64,000 bases of DNA from Roseateles sp. YR242 (GCF_900109745.1 NZ_FOAV01000015.1:62001-126000); one strand, 5' to 3'. Counted from the first letter of the stretch, positions 9,618 to 19,230 are shown. Notes: a model not told the origin generated them from the letters alone. Made by a program: numbers and translations.

Positions 9618-10637
9618 TCAGTCCCAACTGGGCATGCCTGACGCCTTGTCCGCCTCGGTCCGCATCACGTCCAGTTGATCGTTCAGCTTGACCACCTGGT
9701 CGCTCCAGTAGTTGGGCGTGCCAAACCACGGGAACGCCAGCGGGAAGGCCGGGTCGTCCCAGCGGCGGGCCAGCCAGGCACTGTGGTGGATCATGCGCTG
9801 GGTGCGCAGCGCCTCGATCAGGCGAAGCTCGCGCCAGTCGAATTCACGCACGCTTTCATAGCCGTCCAGCAGCGCATCCAGTTGCTGGCGCGCGGCCTCC
9901 GGGTCGCCGGACAGCATCATCCAGAGGTCCTGCACCGCCGGGCCCTGCATGGCGTCGTCCAGATCGACGAAGTGCGGGCCACGGTCGGGGGTCCACAGCA
10001 GGTTGCCGGGATGGCAGTCGCCGTGCAGGCGCAGGCTGCGCAGATTCGGCTGCGCGTCGAAGGCCGCCTGGATGGCGTCAATGCAGCGTTGGGCGGCGTC
10101 ATGCCACTGCGGAGCGATGTCGGGCGTCAACGTGTCGCTGGCCTTCAGCCAATCACGCGCCTCGCGTGCCGGTTGCGCACTGTGCCAGGCCACGCGATGT
10201 TCAAACGGCCGTTGCTGGCCGACATCATGCAGACGCGCCAGGAAGCGGCCCAGCCAGCGCAGGACTTCCGGGTCTTCCAGCTCAGGCGCGCGGCCACCCT
10301 GGCGGGGGGACACGGCGAAGCGGTCGCCCAGCACATGCGCCAGGGTCGTGGCCTGGCCGTCCACCTCCAGGGTGAGCGGCGCCACTACCGGCACCTCCGC
10401 TTCCACGAGTTCGCGGGCAAAGCTGTGCTCTTCCAGGATCTGCGCATCGCTCCAGCGGCCGCCGCGGTAGAACTTGGCCACGACCGCGCTGCCGTCCTCG
10501 AGATAGGCCTGCAGCACGCGGTTCTCGTAGGAGTTGAGCTGCAGCAGCCGGCCATCGGGGCGCAGGCCCGCATGCTCGAGCGCGTCCAGCATCCGTTCTG
10601 GCGTGAGGTGACCGAAGCCGGCCGTAGGTGTGGTCAT
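9618..10637 (-). CDS. srkA: Stress-response serine/threonine kinase SrkA (YihE/RdoA)
   Basis: The 339-residue product belongs to the aminoglycoside-phosphotransferase-like kinases. The catalytic loop LHGDCHPGN lies at about residues 204-212 and the metal-binding FVDLDD about 15 residues later. The N-terminal SYENRVLQAYLEDG and VVAKFYRGGRWSD fit the YihE/SrkA subfamily, cytosolic kinases linked to envelope-stress and redox response. It is transcribed away from the DUF2726 gene's terminator and converges on htpG. Family assignment is firm; the physiological substrate is not known from sequence. Confidence 0.88.
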   Translation of the reverse strand: MTTPTAGFGHLTPERMLDALEHAGLRPDGRLLQLNSYENRVLQAYLEDGSAVVAKFYRGGRWSDAQILEEHSFARELVEAEVPVVAPLTLEVDGQATTLAHVLGDRFAVSPRQGGRAPELEDPEVLRWLGRFLARLHDVGQQRPFEHRVAWHSAQPAREARDWLKASDTLTPDIAPQWHDAAQRCIDAIQAAFDAQPNLRSLRLHGDCHPGNLLWTPDRGPHFVDLDDAMQGPAVQDLWMMLSGDPEAARQQLDALLDGYESVREFDWRELRLIEALRTQRMIHHSAWLARRWDDPAFPLAFPWFGTPNYWSDQVVKLNDQLDVMRTEADKASGMPSWD

Positions 10638-10640
10638 CAG

Positions 10641-10666
10641 AAAAAAGAAACGGCGCTGACGCGCCG
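10641..10666 (-). terminator. Terminator after DUF2726 gene
   Basis: On the minus strand the stem CGGCGC/GCGCCG (10651-10666) is followed by a T-rich run (complement of 10641-10650). It lies downstream of the DUF2726 gene and just upstream of the srkA start. Confidence 0.65.
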
Positions 10667-10693
10667 CTCATCCGGAATACAGAAGTCGCTAGC

Positions 10694-11563
10694 TTAGCGC
10701 CGCAGGTAACGCGGTGCGTCGACCACAACGCCGGCAATGTCGTTCTCGCCGTCGTCCAGGAATTGGGAGTCCGGCATGGACGAGTCGCTGCCGGCCACGC
10801 CACCACGCGGCCGGTAGCCGCGCTGTCGCGGCTCGACAGCATGGGGCGGCGGCGCTTCTGCCGGGGCATTGAAACTGTCGAAGCGACTGTCAGGCGCAAA
10901 GAACGAATCGCTGAAAACGGGCGACTCGTTCCACAAGGTGTTGCGCGAGGCCACCCGGCGGGACGCGGCGGACGCAGTCGCTGCCGCTGGGGAGGCCGCT
11001 GCGGCCGGGGCAGGGGCCACCGAGGGCCGCGCCGGCGTTGGACGCGCTTGCATCGGTTGCGGGCTGCGGGCGCTCTGGTTGCTGTACGGCACCAGCAGTT
11101 GCAGTTCCGAGACCGTCGGCATGTTGTCGGCCGACAAGCGCAGGTAGCGGATGCGACAAGCCGCCAGCACCTCCTGCTTGATCTGCAGGCTGCGAGCAGT
11201 CCCTGGGCGCTCGGTTTCCAGATCTACCGCCGCCAGCACACGGCCATTGGGGCTGCAGATGGCGAAGTTCACACTGATGCCGCCCAGCAGGTCATACCAA
11301 TAGCGCACGTCCCGAGCTTCGGTCGGCTGGCAGAAACGCACCAGCGGCAGCTTGGCCATGACGACGTGATGGGGCAGCGCCTCGCGCAGGAGACGGAAGA
11401 CGCGGCGTTCGTCCGCGCTGAAAACGGGTCGCGCCGTCAGCGACCATTCGGTGGGGAGCGGCTTGCGACGCCGCTGCGGGCGGCGCAGCAGCAGGACGAC
11501 CAGCAGGCTGAGCATCGCCAGCCCGCACAGTCCCGCAATCAGCCACGGCAGCGTGTTCTGCAT
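10694..11563 (-). CDS. Membrane-anchored DUF2726 protein
   Basis: The 289-residue product starts with one transmembrane helix (about residues 6-26) followed by an arginine-rich stop-transfer (LLLRRPQRRRK). A DUF2726 domain covers about 40-170 (DERRVFRLLREALPHHVVMAK, then CSPNGRVLAAVDLE). The C-terminal third is an Ala/Pro-rich linker with a short tail. DUF2726 resembles nuclease-like or topoisomerase-linked domains, but its function is unknown. The ATG at 11563 was chosen because the membrane helix starts there; the upstream frame has no signal. It lies downstream of the acetyltransferase gene in the same direction with a 160-base gap. Confidence 0.75.
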   Translation of the reverse strand: MQNTLPWLIAGLCGLAMLSLLVVLLLRRPQRRRKPLPTEWSLTARPVFSADERRVFRLLREALPHHVVMAKLPLVRFCQPTEARDVRYWYDLLGGISVNFAICSPNGRVLAAVDLETERPGTARSLQIKQEVLAACRIRYLRLSADNMPTVSELQLLVPYSNQSARSPQPMQARPTPARPSVAPAPAAAASPAAATASAASRRVASRNTLWNESPVFSDSFFAPDSRFDSFNAPAEAPPPHAVEPRQRGYRPRGGVAGSDSSMPDSQFLDDGENDIAGVVVDAPRYLRR

Positions 11564-11723
11564 GTTCCAGGATTGGAAGAGGAGGGCACTGCAGCCGTCG
11601 TTGTGACGGAACGCACATCTTGAGTCGTGCCCGGATCGGCGCGAATGTAGCCGAAACTCGTTACAAAATGCATCCCGCCCCACCCCCCTGGATCAGGTGG
11701 CAGGCCAATCTTGTGCTGTACGA

Positions 11724-12530
11724 CTATTGCTTGGCGGACTTGCCGGACGCCTTGCGGCTGATCTTGGACTTCACTTCGGCAACGCCGTCGATGAAGTTGC
11801 CCAGCGTGTGCAGGTGGCGTTTGAGCTGGAAGTCCACTTCGGCCATGTGACGCTCTAGCGCCTCGTCCACATGCGAGGACACCGAATCGGGCGGCAGGCG
11901 CAGCCAGGCTTCGGATTCACTGCCATCACGCTCCACCTTGGCGCCAGCCTTGCGGGCGATGGCCAGCATGGGGCCGTTTTCGCTCAGGGCGTGGATGAAG
12001 AGCGTGTCGATGCCGCGATTGCGGGCGTGCAGGGCGGCGCGCTCGAACAGCCGGCCGCCGAAGCCCCGTCCGCGTGCAGCATTGAGCACCGAGACACCAA
12101 ATTCCGCCATGGCCGGGCGGCCCTTGATCTGTGGCGTGGGTTCGTAGGCCAGATGTGCCACGGCGATCAACTGCAGCTTGCGGTTGAAGATGCCCAGCAC
12201 TTCATCACGCGAGAAATTCAGCCCGTCAACGTATTTCTGGATCTGCTCATCCCGTGCGGCATAGCCGAATCGCAGGTAGCGGTCTCGCTCGGCGAGCGAC
12301 AGCAGGTGCTGCGCAATGCGGCGACGGTGCCGCCGGCCCAGCGGGCGGATGGGAACCCAGTCCGCCCAGCGACGCCAGAATTCGGGCATCCAACGGGATG
12401 CCTGTGCGGACAGGCGCTGCGGCAGCCGCACGGGCACCGGCTCCGACGGCACCTGACGGTCGTGTCCCTGCGTGGCCTGGGGGGTCAGGGCAGGGGGGCC
12501 GTCGGCGGGCGGGGGCGGGGAGGCGGTCAT
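11724..12530 (-). CDS. GNAT-family N-acetyltransferase
   Basis: The 268-residue product has a Pro-rich, basic N-terminal extension (about 1-70) and a GNAT core (about 75-215). In the core GVSVLNAARGRGFGGRLFERA is the acetyl-CoA pyrophosphate loop region, followed by ARNRGIDTLFIHALSENGPMLAIARKAG. The last 45 residues are charged and helical. Substrate is not predictable; similar proteins occur widely in Burkholderiales. It is divergent from the rplM-rpsI operon across a 444-base gap. Confidence 0.78.
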   Translation of the reverse strand: MTASPPPPADGPPALTPQATQGHDRQVPSEPVPVRLPQRLSAQASRWMPEFWRRWADWVPIRPLGRRHRRRIAQHLLSLAERDRYLRFGYAARDEQIQKYVDGLNFSRDEVLGIFNRKLQLIAVAHLAYEPTPQIKGRPAMAEFGVSVLNAARGRGFGGRLFERAALHARNRGIDTLFIHALSENGPMLAIARKAGAKVERDGSESEAWLRLPPDSVSSHVDEALERHMAEVDFQLKRHLHTLGNFIDGVAEVKSKISRKASGKSAKQ

Positions 12531-12974
12531 TGGCAGCTAAGTGATTACCCGGATCGTAGCCAAAGTGCGTCTTTCGCCAAGAGGGTTCATCCGGTATGGC
12601 GCTGAAGTGTGACGAATCTCCGGTCGCGGTGTTGGGTCCGTGCTGGATGATTTGGTGAAATGCCCGGCCTGTGCCCGAGGGGCTTCTCGCGGATTTGGTT
12701 TTTTGGACTCTTCTGATAGACTCGCGGGCTTTCCCCGGTTTCATGGCAGCCGTGGGACACTTTTGTGAGAGGCCGCACGGCATTTCTGTCCAACTTTTGA
12801 GTCAGCTCCTGTGAGCTCTGAGTCTCTGAGTGGGTCAGATTGCAAATAAGCGGCACCGAGCGAGGTGGGGCGTTGGCCCGACGTGCTGTTGACGGATGCT
12901 TCTGGGTTCAACTTCCGGGTTGATGTTCAAGGGGTGTGTTGTCCAGCTGATTTGCCTGATTTTGAAAGACTCTC
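12531..12974 (+). other. Intergenic region with long rplM 5' leader
   Basis: No gene is supported in these 444 bases. The predicted promoter lies at 12695-12722. The leader holds a perfect small hairpin AGCTC-CTGT-GAGCT around 12804-12817 and several near-repeats of GAGTCTCTGAG type. Autoregulatory leaders on L13 operons are known in other bacteria; whether this one acts so is not shown by the sequence. Confidence 0.4.
12695..12722 (+). promoter_or_regulatory. Predicted sigma-70 promoter of rplM-rpsI
   Basis: TTGGTT (12695-12700) and TAGACT (12717-12722) are separated by 16 bases. They are followed by a GC-rich CGCGGGCTTTCCCC initially transcribed region, as often seen at ribosomal-protein promoters. 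It would give a 5' leader of about 245 nt before rplM. Confidence 0.6.
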
Positions 12975-13403
12975 ATGAAGACCTTCAGCGCCAAGCCGGC
13001 CGAAGTGAAGCACGAGTGGTTTGTGATTGACGCCACCGACAAGGTGCTCGGACGTGTTGCCAGCGAAGTGGCACTCCGTTTGCGCGGCAAGCACAAGGCC
13101 ATCTACACGCCTCACGTGGATACCGGTGATTTCATCGTCATCATCAACGCAGAAAAGCTGCGCGTGACCGGTAACAAGGCCAATGACAAGGTGTACTACC
13201 GTCATACCGGCTACCCTGGCGGCATCCGTGCCACCAAGTTCAAGGACATGCAAGCCAAGTTCCCGGGCCGCGCCCTGGAAAAGGCTGTCAAGGGCATGCT
13301 GCCCAAGGGTCCTCTGGGCTACGCGATGATCAAGAAGCTGAAGGTGTACGCGGGCGACACGCATCCGCACACCGCCCAGCAGCCTCAAGTGCTGGAAATC
13401 TAA
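12975..13403 (+). CDS. rplM: 50S ribosomal protein L13
   Basis: The 142-residue product is full-length L13 ([11 protein letters not shown] start, [41 protein letters not shown]-type loop and a C-terminal [13 protein letters not shown]). It binds domain II/VI regions of 23S rRNA early in 50S assembly. It is the first gene of the rplM-rpsI operon, with rpsI following after nine bases. Confidence 0.99.
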   Translation: MKTFSAKPAEVKHEWFVIDATDKVLGRVASEVALRLRGKHKAIYTPHVDTGDFIVIINAEKLRVTGNKANDKVYYRHTGYPGGIRATKFKDMQAKFPGRALEKAVKGMLPKGPLGYAMIKKLKVYAGDTHPHTAQQPQVLEI

Positions 13404-13412
13404 GGAGCGGTG

Positions 13413-13805
13413 ATGATCGGAAACTGGAATTACGGTACCGGCCGTCGCAAGTCGTCGGTGGCTCGCGTCTTCATCAAGAAGGGCACGGGTCAAATCGTCG
13501 TCAACGGCCGCTCGATCGAGCAGTACTTTGGTCGTCAAACCTCGATCATGATTGCTCGTCAAGCACTGCTGCTGACGAACAACGGCGAGGCCTTTGACAT
13601 CAAGGTCAACGTGCACGGTGGTGGCGAATCCGGCCAAGCCGGTGCAGTGCGCCTGGGTATCACCCGCGCCCTGATTGACTACGACGCAGCCCTGAAGCCC
13701 GAACTGAGCCGCGCCGGCTTCGTCACGCGTGATGCGCGTGAAGTCGAGCGTAAGAAGGTCGGTCTGCACGGTGCTCGTCGCCGGAAGCAGTTCAGCAAGC
13801 GCTGA
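13413..13805 (+). CDS. rpsI: 30S ribosomal protein S9
   Basis: The 130-residue product is S9, with [16 protein letters not shown] at the N-terminus and the conserved basic tail ending RRKQFSKR, which reaches the P-site tRNA. The ATG at 13413 follows TAAGGAGCGGTG, which supplies an AGGAG; an in-frame GTG directly before it is less likely. It is co-transcribed with rplM and closed by a strong terminator. Confidence 0.99.
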   Translation: MIGNWNYGTGRRKSSVARVFIKKGTGQIVVNGRSIEQYFGRQTSIMIARQALLLTNNGEAFDIKVNVHGGGESGQAGAVRLGITRALIDYDAALKPELSRAGFVTRDAREVERKKVGLHGARRRKQFSKR

Positions 13806-13854
13806 TCGAACTTCCTGGAACTGCCCCGGGTCATCCCGGGCGGCTCCAAGCCAA

Positions 13855-13886
13855 CAAAAGCCGCTGTTTCAGCGGCTTTTGTTTTT
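13855..13886 (+). terminator. Terminator of rplM-rpsI
   Basis: A 12-bp stem (13855-13866 with 13870-13881, core AAAGCCGCTG) closes on a TTT loop and is followed by a T-run. Confidence 0.9.
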
Positions 13887-14055
13887 GTGGACGCAGGAAG
13901 TGATCTTTCGCCTCACGCCTCGTGCGCTTTGATGCCGGTCGGATGTGCGGCCTGCCTCATTGCCAACAGGGCTTTGGCTCGCGAGGGCGGCGCGGCCAGG
14001 CGGGCTTTGCCATAATCCCCACCATCTACCGGACTTATCCATCCAGGATCCCAGC

Positions 14056-14433
14056 ATGAGCACAGCAGTTCTCGAATCTCCCGCCACCGAAACCGGCGGC
14101 ATGCCGGCCCCGCTGGTCTTCACCGACGCTGCGGCAGAGAAGGTGCGCGAGCTGGTGCTGGAAGAAGGCAACCCCGACCTGAAGCTGCGCGTGTTCGTGC
14201 AGGGTGGCGGCTGCTCCGGCTTCCAGTACGGCTTCACCTTCGACGAGGCGGTGAATGATGACGACACGCAGATGACCAAGAATGGCGTCACGCTGCTGAT
14301 CGACGCCATGAGCCTGCAATACCTGATGGGCGCCGAGATCGACTACAAGGAAGATCTGCAAGGTGCCCAGTTCGTGATCAAGAACCCGAACGCCCAGACC
14401 ACCTGCGGTTGCGGCTCGAGCTTCTCGGTCTGA
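14056..14433 (+). CDS. erpA: Iron-sulfur cluster insertion protein ErpA
   Basis: The 125-residue product is an A-type Fe-S carrier. The three cluster cysteines are in [11 protein letters not shown] and the C-terminal [11 protein letters not shown]. It delivers clusters to essential apoproteins such as those of isoprenoid synthesis and respiration. The ATG at 14056 was chosen because the conserved domain starts about 18 residues later; an upstream in-frame extension has no family support. A UUCG-loop hairpin follows the gene. Confidence 0.95.
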   Translation: MSTAVLESPATETGGMPAPLVFTDAAAEKVRELVLEEGNPDLKLRVFVQGGGCSGFQYGFTFDEAVNDDDTQMTKNGVTLLIDAMSLQYLMGAEIDYKEDLQGAQFVIKNPNAQTTCGCGSSFSV

Positions 14434-14503
14434 GCCTGGTCTGAGCACGGGGTCTGAAGTGCTGCGTCCTACCTGCCTCTGCAAGGCGGGAGCGGGCATG
14501 TGA

Positions 14504-14525
14504 TGAACCGCCTTCGGGCGGTTCA
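14504..14525 (+). terminator. UUCG hairpin after erpA
   Basis: TGAACCGCC (14504-14512) pairs with GGCGGTTCA (14517-14525) around a TTCG tetraloop. The following T-tract is weak (GTCGTTTCT). It lies between convergent erpA and anmK. Confidence 0.6.
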
Positions 14526-14618
14526 GTCGTTTCTGCGTTGATGTCCGAAGCGCAGCAGGTCCAAAGCGCATGTCCTGAGCCCGAGGACCCGCTCGCCGGC
14601 GTCCACTTCAGGTGCTGA

Positions 14619-15740
14619 TCAAGCGGGGGTGTAGCTACCCAGCACGCGTTCACCGCTGGCGCCTGTCACGGCGGGCAGGTTGCCGCTGAGGTGTCGCACC
14701 CAGCGCATGGCCAGCCAGGCAAAAGCGGCCCCCTCCACCTGCATCGGTGGCAGGCCTTGCGCCTCGGTGGTGGAAACGATCAATCGGGGGAGCAGGACCT
14801 GCAGGCGCTGCAGCAGGTGCCCATTGAAGGCGCCGCCCCCACAAACCATCAAGTGCTGCCAGGAACCTGGCGCAAAGCGTGCCAGGCTGTCCGCCACGCA
14901 GCGTGCGCTCAGTTCCAGCAGGGTGGCCTGCACGTCTACGGGCCGGGCCTGTGGAACATGTCGGGCGAGGTGATCGTCCAGCCACTGAAGGTGGAACAGA
15001 TCGCGCCCGGTGCTCCTGGGGGGCGGCTGCTGGAAGAAGGGTTCTGCCAGAAGTGCCGCCAGCAGGCTGGGGAGGATCTGGCCCTGAGCCGCCCACTGGC
15101 CGCCGGCGTCATAGTCCGTGCCCTGGTGGCGTTGAACCCATCCGTCCATCAGGCAGTTACCCGGGCCGCAGTCGAAACCGCCGCTCGCACCATCGGCCTT
15201 CAGCAGGCTGACGTTGCTGATGCCGCCGACGTTGAGCACCGCCACATCCGCATCGGCACGCCCGAACACGGCGCGATGGAAGGCCGGCACCAGCGGAGCG
15301 CCCTGGCCACCGATGGTGAGGTCCCGGGTGCGGAAGTCGTGGACCACGCTGATCCCGGACAGCTCGGCCAGCAAGGGGGCATTGATCAGTTGGAGCGTGA
15401 AACCGACGCCATCAAACTCCCCCGGACGATGCCGAACCGTCTGGCCATGCGCGCCGAGTGCACGAATTTCCCGGGGGGCCAGGCGTTGCGACAGCAGCAG
15501 CGTGCGGGTGGCTTGCGCATAGCTTCGCGCCACGGCGCTGCCGGCCAGTGCCGCGCGCTGCAGCTCGTTGTGGCCGGCACTGTTGAGTGCCAGCAGTTCG
15601 GCTTTCAGGCTGGGGTCAAAGGGCGCGTAGGCGTGGGCCAGTGCTTGAACCGACCCCTTGCTGTCCGCGCTGAGCAACACGGCATCCACACCGTCCAGCG
15701 AGGTGCCGGACATGAGGCCGATGTAGTGCTCGACGGCCAT
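14619..15740 (-). CDS. anmK: Anhydro-N-acetylmuramic acid kinase
   Basis: The 373-residue product phosphorylates and opens 1,6-anhydro-MurNAc, feeding recycled cell-wall sugar to MurNAc-6-P. The N-terminal ATP-binding GLMSGTSLDGVDAVL, the GGISNVS motif and FDCGPGNCLMDGW are diagnostic. It lies downstream of an M23 endopeptidase gene on the same strand (86-base gap), a pairing common in Burkholderiales. The pairing links wall hydrolysis and recycling. Confidence 0.96.
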   Translation of the reverse strand: MAVEHYIGLMSGTSLDGVDAVLLSADSKGSVQALAHAYAPFDPSLKAELLALNSAGHNELQRAALAGSAVARSYAQATRTLLLSQRLAPREIRALGAHGQTVRHRPGEFDGVGFTLQLINAPLLAELSGISVVHDFRTRDLTIGGQGAPLVPAFHRAVFGRADADVAVLNVGGISNVSLLKADGASGGFDCGPGNCLMDGWVQRHQGTDYDAGGQWAAQGQILPSLLAALLAEPFFQQPPPRSTGRDLFHLQWLDDHLARHVPQARPVDVQATLLELSARCVADSLARFAPGSWQHLMVCGGGAFNGHLLQRLQVLLPRLIVSTTEAQGLPPMQVEGAAFAWLAMRWVRHLSGNLPAVTGASGERVLGSYTPA

Positions 15741-15826
15741 GGTGGAGGGTGGGTCAGAACCGGAGGTGGAAGCGGCAGGAATGGCTCGGGCGGCAGGTGC
15801 CCGCCCGAGTAGAGGTGGTGGCGATC

Positions 15827-17275
15827 TTATTCGCCAACGACACCGTCGCCCAGCGTGGCTGCGGCCTGCAGCTGGGTCTTGGCGGCCGCCAGCTGTGCCT
15901 GGAAGGCGCCACGAGCGCTCGCCGGCAAGGCCACAGCTTCAGAGGCGCGGGCGATGACGCGCGGATCCTGCTGCTTGCCGCTGACGCGGAATTCAAAGTG
16001 CAGGTGCGGGCCGGTGGCCCAGCCGGTGGCGCCCACGGCGCCAATCTTCTGGCCTTGCTCCACACGATCGCCGCGTTTGACGTCGATACGGCTCAGGTGG
16101 CCGTACACCGTCATGCGGTCGCCGTTGTGCTTGATCTGGATGACGTTGCCGAAGCCGTTCTGCCAGCCGGCAAACGCCACCTGGCCGTCACCCACCGTTC
16201 GCACCGCTGTGCCGGTGGGGGCGCCATAGTCGATGCCCTGGTGCTGGCGCCACGTCTTGAGGATGGGGTGGAAGCGCATCGCGAAACTGGAGGTCACGCG
16301 GGAGAATTCCATCGGGCTGGCCAGGAATGAACGGCGCTTGCTCTCGCCATCAAACCCGTAATAGCTGCCCTTGCCGTTGGCGCCGTCCTTGAACCAGACG
16401 GATTGGTAGCTCTTGCCGTTGTTCACGAACTCCGACGCGAGCAGGCGGCCGGCGCGGCCGTCCCAATTGATGGGTTCGCCGTCGGCGGTCTTGACTTCGT
16501 AGACCAGCGAGAAGCGGTCGCCCTTGCGGAGCTCGCGGTGGAAGTCGATGTCGCCCGAGAACATGTCCGCCAGTTGCGAGGCAATGGCGTCCGGGATGTT
16601 GGCTTCGTCGGTGGCGGCAAACAGCGAGCTTCGGATGGTGCCGCTGCCCAGGCGGACCTGGTTTTCCAGCGCCACGGTCTCCCATTTGGAGACGAAGTGG
16701 TCACCCTCGCGAGTGATGCTCAGCCGGGTGAAAAAGCTATCCTGCTGCTCAGGCGTCTCGGCGGCGAAACGGGCCACCAGGCTCTGCACCTGGCCGCTGG
16801 CGGTGGCCGTGACCTGCACGCGCTTGCCCACCCGGCCTTGCAGCAGGCGCTTGGCGGTGGGGTCGTTGCGCAGGAAGAGCGCGGCGGCGGGGTCGAATGC
16901 GCCCATGCGCTTGAGCAGGGTGTCGGCCGTGTCCGCAGCGCGGGTGAGGTCGGTGCGGGAAAGGCCGGGGTCGAAGCTGGCCAGTTGGGCCAATTGCTCG
17001 TCCAGCGATTGCGGGACGATGGCTTCGGTGATTTCGTGCTGCTGCAGATCCGCCGCGTCAGGCGCCAGCGGCGCAATACCGAAGGCGGTGACGGCAAAAC
17101 CGCCGAGCACACCGACCACGGTACCGGTCAGGGCGCGCGGGTGACGAGAGGCAAACGCCTCGGCAGTCGCCGTCAACGCCTTGCCACGAGCCATCAACAT
17201 CTTGCCGTGAGCCGCCAGCGCTTCAGCGCTGCCCAGCGAGCGCTGTACGCGCTTCCATTCCTCAGACCAGTTCAT
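15827..17275 (-). CDS. M23-family murein endopeptidase, membrane anchored
   Basis: The 482-residue product has one transmembrane segment near residues 50-70 (TVVGVLGGFAVTAFGIAPL), a long periplasmic region and a C-terminal LytM/peptidase M23 domain. The zinc ligands are visible as H345 and D349 in HQGIDYG, and H424 with H426 in HLHFEF. The enzyme should cut peptide cross-links of peptidoglycan. An extra 21 residues are possible if the start is at 17338. It is divergent from tyrS and lies upstream of anmK. MepM is the nearest E. coli functional analogue, but the symbol is not certain. Confidence 0.9.
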   Translation of the reverse strand: MNWSEEWKRVQRSLGSAEALAAHGKMLMARGKALTATAEAFASRHPRALTGTVVGVLGGFAVTAFGIAPLAPDAADLQQHEITEAIVPQSLDEQLAQLASFDPGLSRTDLTRAADTADTLLKRMGAFDPAAALFLRNDPTAKRLLQGRVGKRVQVTATASGQVQSLVARFAAETPEQQDSFFTRLSITREGDHFVSKWETVALENQVRLGSGTIRSSLFAATDEANIPDAIASQLADMFSGDIDFHRELRKGDRFSLVYEVKTADGEPINWDGRAGRLLASEFVNNGKSYQSVWFKDGANGKGSYYGFDGESKRRSFLASPMEFSRVTSSFAMRFHPILKTWRQHQGIDYGAPTGTAVRTVGDGQVAFAGWQNGFGNVIQIKHNGDRMTVYGHLSRIDVKRGDRVEQGQKIGAVGATGWATGPHLHFEFRVSGKQQDPRVIARASEAVALPASARGAFQAQLAAAKTQLQAAATLGDGVVGE

Positions 17276-17662
17276 CACGCGCAAAACATCCTGCAGACGG
17301 TAGGTGACGGAACCCACAAGCCCCCGGCCAGCCGACATGGCGTCCGGCCGGAGCGTGCGGTCGATACAGCGGGCGCTGACCGATTACCTGGACGATGCCT
17401 GACCGTGCTGCTGGCTTTGGCGTTAGTCTTGACCCCACCCAGCGTGGCCGTGGAACGGACCTGGCGACAGGGGGCTCGGCAGGTGGACGCCGAGGCGTCC
17501 ACTAGAATCGGCAGCTTTTGCAGGCCTGAGGCCAGGAACGGTTTTTGCCATCTGTCCCGCCCTGCAAAACTGCAACAAGTATAGCGACGGGTCCTCTCGC
17601 AACATGCTAGAAAACCCGATAAATCAAGACTTTATGTAAACCCCGTGCGGGTGATGTAGACC
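17276..17662. other. Divergent M23 peptidase/tyrS intergenic region
   Basis: No gene is supported in these 387 bases. The region holds a palindrome at 17483-17502 directly followed by TAGAAT (17503-17508, a plus-strand -10 candidate). A second AT-rich stretch before tyrS contains TATAGC near 17579. No T-box or tRNA-like element was seen. Confidence 0.4.
17483..17502. promoter_or_regulatory. Palindromic operator candidate upstream of tyrS
   Basis: GTGGACGCC and GGCGTCCAC form perfect 9-bp arms with a 2-base spacer. The palindrome abuts a -10-like TAGAAT, so a bound protein would block the promoter. The regulator is unknown. Confidence 0.4.
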
Positions 17663-18919
17663 ATGTCCGAAGCCCGAACCCCCTCTGCAACTTCTTCCGA
17701 AAAACCGGAATTTGCGGTCACTGACCGTGTTCAGCACGCGCTGGCGCAGTCGCTGCGTGGGTGTGATGAGCTGCTGCCCAAGGACGAGTGGCTGAAAAAA
17801 CTGGCCCGGTCCGAGGCCACCGGGGTGCCGCTGCGCATCAAGCTGGGTCTGGACCCCACGGCGCCGGACATCCACCTCGGCCACACGGTGGTGCTGAACA
17901 AGATGCGCCAGTTGCAGGACCTGGGCCATCAGGTGATCTTCCTGATCGGAGACTTCACCTCCATGATCGGCGACCCCTCCGGCCGCAATGCGACCCGCCC
18001 GCCGCTCACGCCCGAGCAGATCAAGCACAACGCCGAGACCTACTACAAGCAGGCCAGCCTGGTGCTGGACCCCACGCGCACCGAGATCCGCTACAACAGC
18101 GAGTGGAGTGACCCCCTGGGCGCGCGCGGCATGATCCAGCTGGCGGCCAAGTACACCGTGGCCCGCATGATGGAGCGGGACGACTTCACCAAGCGGTTCG
18201 CCGCCGGCACGCCCATCTCCGTGCACGAGTTCCTCTACCCGCTCATGCAGGGCTACGACTCCGTGGCGCTGAAGTCCGACCTGGAGCTGGGCGGCACCGA
18301 CCAGAAGTTCAACCTGCTGATGGGGCGCCACCTGCAGGTGGAATACGGCCAGGAGCCTCAGTGCATCCTGACCATGCCGCTGCTGGAGGGGCTGGATGGC
18401 GTCGAGAAGATGTCCAAGTCCAAGAACAACTATGTGGGCATCACCGAGCCGGCCAACAGCATGTTCGCCAAGATCCTCTCCATCAGCGATGTGCAGATGT
18501 GGAAATGGTATGACCTGCTGAGCTTCCGCAGCCTGGACGAGATTGCCGCGCTCAAGCGCGAGGTGGAGGGCGGCCGCAACCCCAAGGAGGTGAAGGTGCT
18601 GCTCGCCAAGGAGATCACCGCGCGCTTCCACAGCGCCCAGGCGGCAGACGAGGCGCAGGCCTATTTTGACAACCGCGCCAAGGGCGGCATTCCCGACGAC
18701 ATCCCCGAAGTGACGCTGACGGGGGCGCCGCTGGGCATCGGCGCGCTGCTCAAGCAGGCCGGCCTGGTGCCCTCCACCAGCGAGGCCAACCGCATGATCG
18801 AGCAAAGCGGAGTGAAGATCGACGGTGACACCGTCAGCGACAAGGGCCTGAAGGTGAATGCCGGCCAGATGGTGGTGCAGGTGGGCAAGCGCAAGTTTGC
18901 ACGCGTGACGCTGCGTTGA
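17663..18919 (+). CDS. tyrS: Tyrosyl-tRNA synthetase
   Basis: The 418-residue product charges tRNA-Tyr. The class I HIGH-type motif HLGH is at residues 71-74 within [16 protein letters not shown], and the KMSKS motif is at 249-253. A C-terminal S4 RNA-binding domain (about 350-418) contains [15 protein letters not shown]. The ATG at 17663 gives a normal-length bacterial enzyme. An intrinsic terminator follows 24 bases after the stop codon. Confidence 0.98.
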   Translation: MSEARTPSATSSEKPEFAVTDRVQHALAQSLRGCDELLPKDEWLKKLARSEATGVPLRIKLGLDPTAPDIHLGHTVVLNKMRQLQDLGHQVIFLIGDFTSMIGDPSGRNATRPPLTPEQIKHNAETYYKQASLVLDPTRTEIRYNSEWSDPLGARGMIQLAAKYTVARMMERDDFTKRFAAGTPISVHEFLYPLMQGYDSVALKSDLELGGTDQKFNLLMGRHLQVEYGQEPQCILTMPLLEGLDGVEKMSKSKNNYVGITEPANSMFAKILSISDVQMWKWYDLLSFRSLDEIAALKREVEGGRNPKEVKVLLAKEITARFHSAQAADEAQAYFDNRAKGGIPDDIPEVTLTGAPLGIGALLKQAGLVPSTSEANRMIEQSGVKIDGDTVSDKGLKVNAGQMVVQVGKRKFARVTLR

Positions 18920-19230
18920 CGCGGCCGCTGGTTCCATGACCGCAAGGGAGGCTCCGGCCTCCCTTTTTTCATGGCACGTCGGTGCCTTGGGCGCCTCTTC
19001 ATCACTCCTCGCGTCCTCGCGGGCGGGATGCAGCGGTTTCCTAATCCCCTGAAATGCGCTGGCTGTTGATTGAAAGCAGCGCGACAACGAGATACACCTG
19101 TGCCAAGGCACGTTTCCTGCCGTCTGGTGTCGGTGCCTCCCAGGGTCTCTGGCGGGGCGCGCTCCAGGTGTTGCGTTGTCGGGGCTGCAGTGGCGGCCCG
19201 CGCCCACCGGATCAGAAAGGGGACTTGGAT
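18920..19230 (+). other. Intergenic region tyrS to GH15 gene
   Basis: Beyond the tyrS terminator these 311 bases hold no supported gene. An open frame upstream of the GH15 start has no domain similarity and is read as untranslated leader. AGAAAGGGGAC just before 19231 is the ribosome-binding site. Confidence 0.4.
18944..18969 (+). terminator. Terminator of tyrS
   Basis: AAGGGAGGC (18944-18952) pairs with GCCTCCCTT (18957-18965) around a 4-base loop and runs into six T residues. Confidence 0.9.

Noticed and set aside
17276-17662. T-box or tRNA-like element before tyrS
   Set aside because: No T-box sequence or specifier hairpin was seen, and T-boxes are not expected in this group.
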